Source: Metallyticus violacea
Taxonomy: Eukaryota; Arthropoda; Insecta; Mantodea; Metallyticidae
DNA length: 64,000 nucleotides
Reading direction: 5' to 3'
NCBI GenBank assembly: GCA_030762175.1
Contig: CM060831.1
Span: 32,191,001-32,255,000 of the forward strand
This document shows, one piece after another, positions 1-10,216 of this stretch (its first letter is position 1; each line of letters starts with the position of its first letter). A program made the position numbers and the translations under genes. The notes beneath the pieces were generated by a model. It did not search any database, was not told the DNA's origin, and worked only from the letters and a program-made list of their open reading frames with translations.

Positions 1-155
1 TCAGCAAAAAGGTGTGTTTTGGCCTTAACTGGCCCAACTGTACCTCATTTCAGTCACTCCATGCTTGCTGAAGTTCCACAAGGTATGACACCAGATAAGG
101 CTTTTGTGAAGGCAATAGTCATTGGCGAGGCTGGAAACTTATGGACCTACCCTTG
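1..155 (-). mobile_element. Mariner, right-end fragment (family M2)
   Basis: The window opens inside an element that ends at 155 with TATGGACCTACCCTTG followed by TA. The same terminal block ends the mariner copies at 25044 and 49834, and its reverse complement (CAAGGGTAGGTCCATAA) matches their left ends. Only the right part is in view and no coding remains. Confidence 0.75.
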
Positions 156-157
156 TA

Positions 158-1040
158 AGTTGCTTTACTGAACAATTCAATTAATTCAATCACTTCAACT
201 TATTCTTAGCTGTTAAACTCACAAACCCCTTTCGATTTCCATTTCTGCATTTTTGCAGTATCCAATGTAGAATATAAATATAAATATAAATATACTTCAA
301 AATTTTAGAACATTTAATCTGAAAACATGCAGTGTTTTCATTCACACAATTTTAGTAAATAATGCAAAAATGAAATTTCATGTTACCATTTGAAAAAAAA
401 ACTTATTAATCTCTCTTTATTGGAGCATTAAGAGTACATCCATTACCTAATAAATTCTTTGTCTTTAATCTGTGTTATTAATGCATTTTCTGTACCATTT
501 AATGGAGTCATACTAGACACTAGTAGCTGTAAATAAGTTTACAATAATTAAAAATATGTTCAGTTTTCTTCTCTTTTACTACAAAATTTAATAATTTGTT
601 TTTAAACGTCTAAGAGAGCAAAGAAATGCTGTCACCAAGGTAATCAATGTTATCAACAGGAGAAGTTGGAATATCCAAACAGTTACGTAATAATACCTTT
701 AAATATGAAGGGGGGGAAAAAAAACTAAGAATAAACATTTGTACAAACTAATAAAGGCAAAAAGACTTCAGATATGTATTATGTAAAAGGTCTAAAGATG
801 CACAAAACAATTTTATTGAACACTAGAATGCCCGAGCTTCAAGTATGCCCTAAAATATCTGCTAGTGGTCATTAACCGTTACTACTTATACATTTTTAAT
901 AGTTTTTCTCACCAAAAACTATTGAATTTCTAGCTTACTGCCTTCTAGCCTACTGTGATGGTATAGGGAGATAATTTAAGCTTCCAAATTGAAAGCCAGG
1001 TTCGAATGCAGTTATTTGCTTATGGAGTGAGTTTTATATA
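158..1040. other. Intronic AT-rich sequence, nothing recognised
   Basis: Homopolymer runs and poor complexity only; no coding, RNA or element signature was seen. Confidence 0.5.
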
Positions 1041-1580
1041 GTAGCTAATGTAAATTGGAGCTTGCACAGTGAAGCTAATCATATTAATTGATATCATTGT
1101 ATGCTTCAGTTGAACTACACACTTTTAAAGCTTCATTTACTTTTCATAAATGTATGGAACTGGTTTCAAGAACATTTAGTTCCCATCTTAGGAACATAAA
1201 GTACAAGCAAATAGAGAAATCAGTAGTAGCATATCATTTTTTGACACAAAATCATGACATAATAAATAAAACAAAAATATTAAAATCAGTACAAGGACCT
1301 ACGGAATTAGCAACCTGGGAGAAAATCTACATCTACAAATACAAAGACAGCATAATGAACTTTGACATCGCCTGGGATGAAAACATAAACTACAAGTTTA
1401 TCACACCGCCACCAGAGCAAAATATACATTCCCACAGCTCAATGAATGATCCGTCAGTTGAACTTTAGCCTGGCTGAAGATGGGAACTAAATGTTCTCAA
1501 AACCGGTTCCATACATTTATGAAAAGTGAAGCTTTAAGAGTGTGTAGTTCAACTGAATCATACAATGATATCAATTAATT
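1041..1580 (+). mobile_element. Penelope-like element (family C): endonuclease 3' half between inverted repeats
   Basis: The frame at about 1180-1466 encodes the C-terminal half of a GIY-YIG endonuclease: HLRNIKYKQIEKSVVAYHF, then ELATWEKIYIYKYKDSIMNF and the conserved FITPPPE. The GIY and YIG strands themselves are missing. Unusually, the frame is bracketed by inverted repeats of about 105 bp (1083-1190 and 1477-1579) that differ by a handful of bases; the left arm overlaps the start of the frame. Neighbouring sequence 1041-1080 recurs near 45640. It reads as a 5'-truncated copy with its terminal sequence inverted at the other end. Confidence 0.7.
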
Positions 1581-1849
1581 GATATACTAGGTTTCTGCTA
1601 TATCTATACAGAAAGTTGTTACATTGAAACATTCTCAGTGATATTGCAATGACACTTTTTGCAGAGTTTTGTGCTTATACAAGAAACAGATAAAAATGTT
1701 TTATATGTTGAACAATTATTTTGTATTTATTTTTTTGCATAACACTATTTGCCATGTCTTTTGTTTAGTGGTCTTGAGATGTTCCTTCATCTCTATCATC
1801 AACCATGAGTGATGGTAACATGTGGATGTGAATTCCTGTATGGCATAGC

Positions 1850-3112
1850 CATTGCTTCCACAACTTTCATCATGAAAGACTGTCTAGACATAGTATTGCA
1901 TTTATCAGCTTATACAAGGTATGAATGTTGATCATTGCTAGGTTTAGCATGTTATAGAGCACATGAATGGACCAGAGCCTTGTCATGGCTTTAACACTGT
2001 ATTTGCTCACCAGATTTGGTGTTATTGTAAAAGCTGGCCATTTCAGGGGTTTTCTTATTATAAGATTCATCTTTAGTCAATGTAATGCATAGTGCTAAGC
2101 AAGTATGTTTATCTTGACCTTTCCTTGGCAAGATGTGAGAGTAATATCATCAGTTTTGAAAATAATACTTAAATGAAGTACTTCTTGGCCCTTTTTCTAA
2201 GAGGGTGGCACTTCCCATCTAGCCCTATTCAAGGTACTCAACAATGCTTGTGCTTCTTTTTTGTAGTTCTCTTGCTAGTTTGATAGACGTGAAGAAACCA
2301 TCAGTTGTGCCATTTTGTCCCTTTTCTATAAAAAAAAAGGGTTCAATGAGAAGTAGAGTAACATGCTCTACCAGAAAGGGATTTACATGTCTAATTTCAT
2401 CTTCTAATTTCCCAGGTACAGAAATCCAGAATGTACCTCAATTTAGCATTGGTAAGCAACTAGTATTTCATACCATATTTATCAGGCTTGCAACTTGTGC
2501 ACTGAGTGAAAGGGCATCAACATTTCAAAGGAAAGAACTGTCCACAGTCATGAATTTAGATAGCCTGCAGCATGCAATGCAATTGTCAATGAATTTGGTG
2601 CTGATATCAGAGGCCAAACAAAACTTGTTTATTTCTTAATTTTGCTGACCAACAGTTCTGATACCAAAATAAATAAATAGCATGATCTCTAGAAATCTGA
2701 TTCTTGCCATTGTTTGACTAAAAAAGCGAGGTCCCCATATATGATTCTACAAATCTCTGAATGATAAGAGACCTTTCATTATATGCTCTTGAGTACACAG
2801 TACAGCTATGAATGCTTCTAAATCTTCCAAGTCAAAAGTCCAGTAATTATTACTGAGCACAATGCATGTCTCTGTTTCAGTGTATTTCTTTGTCAATCGC
2901 AACATAGATTCATTAATGAATAACTGAAATGGCTGGCTGGGGATTCTTCCAAAGCATAACATTTTGCATTTCCTGTAGGACCAGCAGCTCATGAATAATA
3001 TTTTGCTGGCCTTTCCTTGCAATGCATGTCCATTGTGTGCAATGAGTGCCATATTCTTGGCCATCGTGTCTGGTCTTTTTTGCAGTGCCATGTGCTATAG
3101 TACCTGCAATTT
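1850..3112 (-). mobile_element. piggyBac transposase relic
   Basis: Minus-strand translation gives a decayed but recognisable piggyBac-type transposase. In order: DLEAFIAVLCTQEHIMKGLL, FFSQTMARIRFLEIM, KFIDNCIACC, FMTVDSSFL, GTTDGFFTSIKLARELQKRS and TPEMASFYNNTKSG. These correspond to the DDE_Tnp_1_7 domain in the normal order. There are at least eight stops or frame shifts, so it is dead. Terminal repeats and TTAA duplications were not located. Confidence 0.75.
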
Positions 3113-3429
3113 TGAGACATAAATATAGATGTTATACAAAAAAATACATATCTCACAATTGTAGCTGTTACATTTTCTTATTCTTCTTTTTCCTCTTCCT
3201 CTCCCATAGATAGCAACACATGCATCTCAGGTATATAAAAACCTGTAACACTTGGTGCAGTTGTTTCACTTGTGTACATTTTTTTCAGTATGAGCATGAA
3301 GCAAACAAGAGTCTACAATGTCTTGTTTTATACATATACAATAGTTTAATTGTTTCAGTATTTCACTTGCAAGCTTCATTAGTGATCAAGGGATACTTCT
3401 TGTGAATCTTGCTGTTCTGAGAAGGTATA
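3113..3429. other. Intronic sequence, nothing recognised
   Basis: AT-rich DNA between the piggyBac relic and the mariner; no feature seen. Confidence 0.4.
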
Positions 3430-4749
3430 CGAGGTCTGTTCAAAAAGTATCGCAAATTTTGTGTTTTTTCAAAAAGTATTTATTTATTCATGAATATCTA
3501 TTTTGTCTCCTTCAAAGTAATTCCCATCAGATATTATACACTTGTGCCAACATTTTTTCCAATCCTCGAAGCACTTTAAAAAATAATTTTTTGTGATCTT
3601 GTTCAGCTCCTCCTTCGATGCCATCTTTATCTCCTTAATCGCGGCGTAGCATCGTCCTTTCATGGGCCTCTTCAGTTTTGGGAACAAAAAAAGTCACAGG
3701 GGGCCAGATCTGGGGAGTACGATGGCTGTGGCATAATACGTGTGTTCTTTTTGCCCAAAAATTCGCGCACAAGCAACAATGTGTGAGCAGGGGTGTTATC
3801 ATGGGGCAAAAGTCAATTTTTGTTCTTCCACAAATCCGGACGTTTCTGGCGGATTGCTTCGCGCAAATTGCGCATAACTTGCAGGTAATATTCCTTATTG
3901 ACCGTTCTACCCTGTGGCAAGAACTCATGATGCACAACGTCCCTGCAATCAAAGAAAACTGTAAGCAAAATCTTCACATTCGACCGAACTTGGTGCGCTT
4001 TTTTCGGTCTTGGCTCGTGTGGCAGCATCCATTGGGATGATTGAGCTTTAGTTTCCACGTCATAACCATAAACCCATGATTCGTCACCAGTTATGACCCT
4101 CTGGAGCAAATATGGGTCGTCGCGAACAGAGTTCGACAGCTCCTTAGCAACGTTCATGCAATGGTGTTTTAGGTCGAAATTGAGCAACTTTGGCACGAAT
4201 TTTGCGGCGACCCGTCTCATGCCCAAATCATTGGTAAAAATCGAATGGCACGAGCCAATCGATATGTTTAGGTCCGCAGCAACTTCTCTAACGGTGATTC
4301 GACGATTGGCCAATATTATTTTCTTCACTATTCAATGTTTTCGTTTGTTGTTGACGAGCTCGGGCGTCCGGGACGCTCATCGTCTTTCACATCTTCTCGA
4401 TCCTTTGAGAACATTTTGTACCGCCGATAAACGTTGCTTTGGTCCAAGGTAGCTTCACCATATGCTACAATCAACATTCGTAATGCATCCGCGCACTTAA
4501 CTTTGTTTTTCACACAAAATTTGATACAGATTCTTTGTTCCATTTTTTGGAATAGGCAAAAATCAAAGACGAGCCAAAACACGTCCAAGCAAAATAGCTG
4601 TCAACAATTAACTGAACATTCAAAATGGCCGAATTTGTCCACATAAGTGAGGGACATGAGTACCAACATAACGCCACAAAACAATCGAAAATCGAATATA
4701 CGTAGCCCGCGGAAATTCAAAATTCGCGATACTTTTTGAAGAGACCTTG
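3430..4749 (-). mobile_element. Full-length inactive mariner (family M1), 1320 bp
   Basis: The ends are inverted repeats, CGAGGTCTGTTCAAAAAGTA at the left and the reverse complement of CAAGGTCTCTTCAAAAAGTA at the right, with TA target duplications at 3428-3429 and 4750-4751. The minus-strand transposase is readable from MEQRICIKFCVKNKVKC (4588) to YFEGDKIDIHE (about 3484). Catalytic motifs are present: VITGDESWVYGYD, HDNTPAHT and YSPDLAPCDFF, giving D,D34D. Three lesions are visible: a one-base loss near 4328, an in-frame TGA at about 3813 where a Trp codon is expected, and a one-base loss in a T run after DFF near 3685. Confidence 0.92.
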
Positions 4750-4751
4750 TA

Positions 4752-5915
4752 CTACACTCATTACCAGAACTTTCACTTTCATACATTTGTCAATCAAATT
4801 TGTTCACTTCAGATTGTGCTGGAGATATATACCGAAGAAATTACATAATTTCAGCTTCAGAAAGAGATGATTGCAAAATGGATGCATTGTGTGCACTTTG
4901 TAAATAACCTGCCCTACTACCAATATCAAGACACTCGAGTACAATGAAAAGCTAAGTGAAGTTTTAGACATGAATACAAGAACTGATAAACAATGATTCA
5001 TGCACTAAGATACAATGAATTTGAAACATGTTGTGCAGTGATTATTGTTGGTTACAACCAACTACGCAATACATGTCGTAAGATACATGGGTAATTGACC
5101 GCTTCAGAGAAATGATGGTAAAATATGCTATTATTTTAAAAAGTTATGCCTGAAATGAAAATAATATATTGATGAGCTAAACTTATTGAAAGCAATTAAA
5201 AGTCACAAAACCATAGAAAAATATTTCCAAAAACATTGAATATATGAGCATTTGAAAATCTAAAGCAGTCAACTGACCGCCATTGGGCATTCTAGTGTTA
5301 AGACATGAATACTGAAATTACTAAATTAATGCTATATAGTATGCATGTATTAAAACATGCATTTGCATGAAATTCTCATCTCCAATTATAAGATACAGAA
5401 CCATATTTACGTAAAAAGCAAATTTCTTTCAGCCTCTGCCATTCATAGGTGATGTTCCCTCTGTAATTAAGAATATACTGTTCTATTAAAATAGGGAGCA
5501 ATTCATTACAATGCACCCATTATTTTATAGCAGTCCTCCCAGTTAAATCTAACTGCTAATTTATAATAAATGTAATGTAGGCTGTAATTTGAGCTGCTTC
5601 AATGTGGAGAGTTCTGCTCATTGTCAGTTTCACCATATTTTTATTTTATTCTGAAAATATTTTTAGAATAATTTTTGTGAATATGTCAAGTACAGATCTA
5701 AAAATAACATCTTTGTAACAAATAAATCTAGCCATTATGTCTTTCAATATGGAAATATTCAAGAATGTTCATCATTCTGTTTACAACCAGCTACAAAATT
5801 TACGTGCAAATTGGCTTTTATACCAGGCAGTATACTCTTTGTTTTTAAAAACTTAATGAAATAACATATATGCTACAAATGTCCATGACCAATTAATAAG
5901 GAAGTTCAAACAAAG
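4752..5915. other. Intronic sequence, nothing recognised
   Basis: No coherent frame or repeat signature found on either strand. Confidence 0.4.
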
Positions 5916-6061
5916 TGTTTCCACTGAAACTGAAGATCAAGGCAGTATGTAATTTGTTCTCAAAGTATTTAATTCTGTTTATTTGTCAAAATGTTTCCAC
6001 TGAAACTGAAGATCAAGGCAGTATGTAACTTGTTCCCAAAGTATTTAATTCCATTTATTTG
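5916..6061. repeat. Tandem duplication, two 70-bp units
   Basis: Units 5916-5985 and 5992-6061 both begin TGTTTCCACTGAAACTGAAG and differ by about four bases; the period is 76 bp. Confidence 0.9.
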
Positions 6062-6137
6062 CTAGTTTATATTGCAATATGCTATGCACCTAAGTCTTAT
6101 ACTTACGAAGCTGTTGACAATGGAGTGGCAATCTACT

Positions 6138-6240
6138 TCAACTCATATATACACATTCTTACACTAACTCCATTCACTTACGCGTCTTACTTAAGAGTAA
6201 GTGAATGGAGTTAGTGTAAGAATGTGTATACATGAGTTGA
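6138..6240. repeat. Near-perfect hairpin, 43-bp arms
   Basis: Arms 6138-6180 and 6198-6240 differ at one base, with a 17-nt loop. It could be a folded MITE remnant or an inverted duplication; no target duplication was identified. Confidence 0.9.
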
Positions 6241-6724
6241 AATGCTATGCACCTGCTTCAAATTTAAAATGGAATGATTTTTGAAAACTGATAGGTTATA
6301 GATTTATATTTTAATATAATGTTTTATTGGTATTAGGGAATTGCATAGATTCATTTAATGATTGTAGTCTTAGAAAACTACAATATGCAATAAGATTTGT
6401 TTAGTCCAGTGACATAAGTAATTTAAAAGTATTTATATATTTCCCCAATGTGTATATAACCTATAATGCGCACTAATACTAAACAATTGTGTCCTAATTA
6501 ATTATTAATGCTTATGTACGTTTGATATATTACTAATATGGAATGGTATTTATAAGTAAAATGTTGCAACAACAAGAATATACAAGGCTGCAGTATGCAG
6601 TAAATTAACTAGCAAATTAAAACATTTCAATATATTATCCATTGGAGATTCTTTAAAGTTGCATTTAAACATTATAATAGTTGTATAAAATATAGTGAAC
6701 TTTTGTAACAGTGGTGTCAAATAT
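6241..6724. other. Intronic sequence, nothing recognised
   Basis: AT-rich, without coding or repeat signal. Confidence 0.4.
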
Positions 6725-6791
6725 TAACATTTTTAAAAAATTGAGTCGAAATTGTAACATACACACCACTAAAATTCAATAAAATGGAAGA

Positions 6792-7271
6792 CTAGTTTCG
6801 GGAGCCATCGCTCCTATCATCAGTTCCTAGTCGACTGCCGGTCTCGTTGTTTGTGGTAGGTCGATTCATCTCTGGTGGAGGTTTAATGAACTTTTGTATT
6901 AGTACATCACTTGGCGGGATTTCGAAATTAAAAACTTTCTCTTTATTCTTCCAAATATAGATGTTTTCCCAGACTATAAGTTCAGTTTTTCCTTTAATAT
7001 TTTTAAGTAATTTGGGGTTTTTATTAATGTTATGTTGTTCTTTCCAAAAGTGCCAAGCTACCGCCGATTTTTCTTCTTGTTTTTGGTTTATATTCCTAAT
7101 GTGTTCTTTAGCTCTTGTTTTTATGTTTCTTTTGGTCTTTCCAACATAAATTTTTTCACAATCATTACAGTTCATCTGATATATTCCTGATTTATCTTCT
7201 TCTTGTAGGTTATCTTCTTTTTGTCTTGAGTTAAGGATATTTTTAATGGAATAATTATTTTTTGGAGCCAA
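6792..7271 (-). pseudogene. GIY-YIG endonuclease domain of the family A element (left arm)
   Basis: The open frame of 159 codons contains KSGIYQMNCNDCEKIYVGKT, with the GIY and YVG strands and a CxxC between them, then KRNIKTRAKEHIRNINQKQ (Arg/His of the active site), AVAWHFW and the C-terminal KFIKPPPEMN. This is the endonuclease that nicks target DNA for PLE retrotransposition. The domain is open, but it is separated by frame breaks from its RT. Confidence 0.85.
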
Positions 7272-7536
7272 AACAATGTTGTATCTTTTAAAAATCTTTT
7301 AAAATAATGAAAGGCTGATGGGTGGTATGTGAATTTTTTGTAAGTTCTGTTTTTCTCTTTGATGGGAGTAAGTGTAGTGGTGTCTCTAATTTTCTTTTTA
7401 TTCTTTGCTCTGTCTATTTTCTTGTGCACAACTTCTTGTTTTGAAGCCATTTCCTATAGCTATATCCATTATATTATTCATTTCCAGTTCATATTCCTCT
7501 TTGTCCATTGGAACATTAACCAGTCTGTATGCAAGA

Positions 7537-8882
7537 CTATTTAAAACTGCATGTTTGTGGGGGAACTGGATTAAAACTGTTATATTTAATGTAATTATCC
7601 GTGTGTGTAGGTTTTCTGTATATGCCAAAGTTTAGGTGATTTTCTTTTTTAATTATCTTAATATCCAAGAAAGTTAGCTGTTTATTGCATTTTCTCTCCA
7701 TAGTGAATTTAACTGTTTTTTCCTGTGAGTTAAGTAACTTTAGTGCATCATCCAAGTGTCTTTCTGGTACTATTGCAAAAATATCATCCACATAGCGATA
7801 CCAAGTCTTAAATATCCAAGGGAAACTATTTACTATTCTAATTTCTAAAGCACTCATGAAAATGTCTGCCAATATTGGTGATAGTGGGCTACCCACTGTC
7901 AGACCAAAATTTTGTTTGTAATATTTGTTCTAGACACAAGTTAATTAAATTAATGTATTCTTGAATATCCTTTGTGGTTATTCCTATCTTTTATAACCAT
8001 TTTTTTATCAGAGAGTATAAATTCAGTGTAGGAATACTTGGAAAAAGTGCTGTAACATCAAATGAAACTAAGGTATCTGTTTTTTCTATTTTTATGTCTT
8101 TAATTTTTTGAATAAGATCTAATGAGTTTTTTATACTAAGAGATTCAAATCTTGGAAAAGTAGAAAATTTGTAAGTCAACCATTTTGCTAGTTTATAAGT
8201 TGGAGCGTCTATGTTATTTATGATAGGTCTCATTGTTTTCACTGGCTTGTGTACTTTTGGGAGACCGTAGATTGTAGGTATTGTAGGGTTATCTACTTTA
8301 ATTTTATAATGTTCCTTTTTATCTATCAATTTGCAATCATAATTGTTTTATTAAATGTGCTTTTGCATTGATTTAATGGATTTTTGTTACTATTGAATAT
8401 TCATTGTTTTTTAATAATTGTTCCATTCTGTCTATATAATCATTCTTATCTAGAATTACCACAGTATTTCCTTTGTCTGCTCTTGTGTAGATAACAGGTT
8501 TGTTTTTTAGTGTCTTTATTATCTTTGTGTAAGGGTTGGTATTATTTTTATTTCTAATTTGTTCGATGATATTACAGCACTGGCTTTGAATTGTATTCCT
8601 ATCTATTTCTGTAAGGCTTTTGGTGGCTATCTGTATGTCTGCTATATAATCTTCAACTTTTTTGGAGAAATTTACACAAGTTTTTAAACCTTTATTCAAA
8701 AAATTGATTCCTGTATCTGTGAATGTTTGTTCTGAAAGGTTATAGACATTATTTTTTGTGGTTTTTTCCTTGGATGGTGTTTTTATCTCTTGTTTTTTGC
8801 ATAAATTATCCAATTTATGTTTTAGTATTTTAGTCTTATTTTTCACATTTTGATTAAGTATTGTCAAGAGGTTGTTTTCCAA
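7537..8882 (-). pseudogene. Penelope-like reverse transcriptase (family A), broken
   Basis: Translation in three frame segments gives the usual PLE order. The N-terminal segment (8882-8373) contains VIYTRADKGNTVVILDKNDY. The next (8329-7991) has IYGLPKVHKPVKTMRPIIN and LVSFDVTALFPSIP, which are the finger motif and motif A. The last (7896-7537) has MGSPLSPILADIF and the catalytic WYRYVDDIF box, followed by LTFLDIKI. Frame is lost between 8372 and 8330 and between 7990 and 7897, with more disruption near 7600. PLE RT copies RNA primed at cleaved DNA ends and is related to telomerase RT. The gene is inactive as it stands. Confidence 0.88.
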
Positions 8883-9220
8883 ATTATCCCAGATAAAATA
8901 AAAGTGGATTAACCAGTTTTAATCCAGTTCCCCACAAACATGCAGTTTTAAATAGTCTTGCATACAGACTGGTTAATGTTCCAATGGACAAAGAGGAATA
9001 TGAACTGGAAATGAATAATATAATGGATATAGCTATAGGAAATGGCTTCAAAACAAGAAGTTGTGCACAAGAAAATAGACAGAGCAAAGAATAAAAAGAA
9101 AATTAGAGACACCACTACACTTACTCCCATCAAAGAGAAAAACAGAACTTACAAAAAATTCACATACCACCCATCAGCCTTTCATTATTTTAAAAGATTT
9201 TTAAAAGATACAACATTGTT

Positions 9221-9720
9221 TTGGCTCCAAAAAATAATTATTCCATTAAAAATATCCTTAACTCAAGACAAAAAGAAGATAACCTACAAGAAGAAGATAA
9301 ATCAGGAATATATCAGATGAACTGTAATGATTGTGAAAAAATTTATGTTGGAAAGACCAAAAGAAACATAAAAACAAGAGCTAAAGAACACATTAGGAAT
9401 ATAAACCAAAAACAAGAAGAAAAATCGGCGGTAACTTGGCACTTTTAGAAAGAACAACATAACATTAATAAAAACCCCAAATTACTTAAAAATATTAAAG
9501 GAAAAACTGAACTTATAGTCTGGGAAAACATCTATATTTGGAAGAATAAAGAGAAAGTTTTTAATTTCGAAATCCCGCCAAGTGATGTACTAATACAAAA
9601 GTTCATTAAACCTCCACCAGAGATGAATCGACCTACCACAAACAACGAGACCGGCAGTCGACCAGGAGCTGATGATAGGAGCGATGGCTTCCCGAAACTA
9701 GTCTTCCACTTTATTGAATT
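9221..9720 (+). pseudogene. GIY-YIG endonuclease domain, inverted copy (right arm)
   Basis: Nearly the same protein as the left arm, read on the plus strand from NNYSIKNILNSRQKE. A TGG-to-TAG change near 9446 turns the Trp of HFW into a stop; the frame then continues to KFIKPPPEMN. The stop is absent from the left arm, so the two arms have diverged or were made from different source copies. Confidence 0.85.
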
Positions 9721-9768
9721 TTAGTGGTGTGCATGTTATAATTTCAACTCAATTTTTTAAAAATGTTA

Positions 9769-10098
9769 TTATAATAGTTCTATACAGAAAAGAAACCAAG
9801 CACCTACAATATTAATTATTCAAATTATAATAAACACTGGGGAAAAATATAAATATTTAATGTGTTTAGAAGCTAATAACAGTTAAACAACTGAGATATT
9901 CTAATTGAATGTTTCTGAATGGGGATACAAATTTCCCTTACGGTTTTTTAATTAAGACACATCACGTTGTTTTAACAATTCAGTGAAGAAACCCTCTTTA
10001 GATATGGACAATCAACTCATTCCTTCTGGCAACAACTATCATTGCTTTCTTTCACTTTCTTTCATTTTCTTTTTTATTTTAAAGTTTCTGTTACTTAC
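9769..10098. other. Intronic sequence beside exon 7, nothing recognised
   Basis: Contains the donor of exon 7 at 10098 and AT-rich DNA. Confidence 0.4.
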
Positions 10099-10216
10099 CT
10101 GAATCTGGAACCTAGACTGTCAGTAACCTTATTGTAAAAATTTGATGGTAATGTGCGAGCCCCTGTAAGTCGCTTCACTAGGAACTCTTTCCAGTCTTTG
10201 TACTTATCTTCAATAG
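10099..10216 (-). CDS. Sfmbt: Sfmbt-like exon 7 (start of MBT repeat 2)
   Basis: The exon is 118 nt, with acceptor TATTACAG and donor AG|GTAAGT at 10098, separated from exon 6 by a 290-bp intron. It encodes IEDKYKDWKEFLVKRLTGA and RTLPSNFYNKVTDSLGSRF. This matches the linker and opening helix of MBT repeat 2 in MBTD1, L3MBTL2 and Sfmbt (pattern KYxxWKxFLxKRLxGAxTLPxxF). It is too short to give an obvious long reading frame and has no ATG. It ends in phase 2, so at least one more exon is needed; none was recognised down to position 1. Confidence 0.93.

Larger units (their letters stand above)
6725..9768 (-). mobile_element. Penelope-like element (family A) with inverted second copy: 855-bp arms head to head
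   Basis: A near full-length minus-strand element spans about 8882 to 6780. An inverted, 5'-truncated copy follows on the plus strand at 8914-9768. The arms 6725-7579 and 8914-9768 are each 855 bp and almost identical, separated by 1334 bp holding most of the RT. Penelope-like elements are known to carry terminal repeats and partial copies in either orientation, so the arrangement fits the class, but the arm length and similarity are notable. A solo 3' end of the same family lies at 28803-28925. Confidence 0.85.

Noticed and set aside
7405..9133. Plus-strand frames at 7359-7635 and their minus-strand twins at 8884-9133
   Set aside because: They are antisense shadows of the PLE coding sequence in the two inverted arms.
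1..10098. A further MBT exon of the Polycomb gene
   Set aside because: I looked on the minus strand for the EVVDK, DFWCH and HPxGW motifs of repeat 2 and saw none; remaining exons are taken to be off the window.
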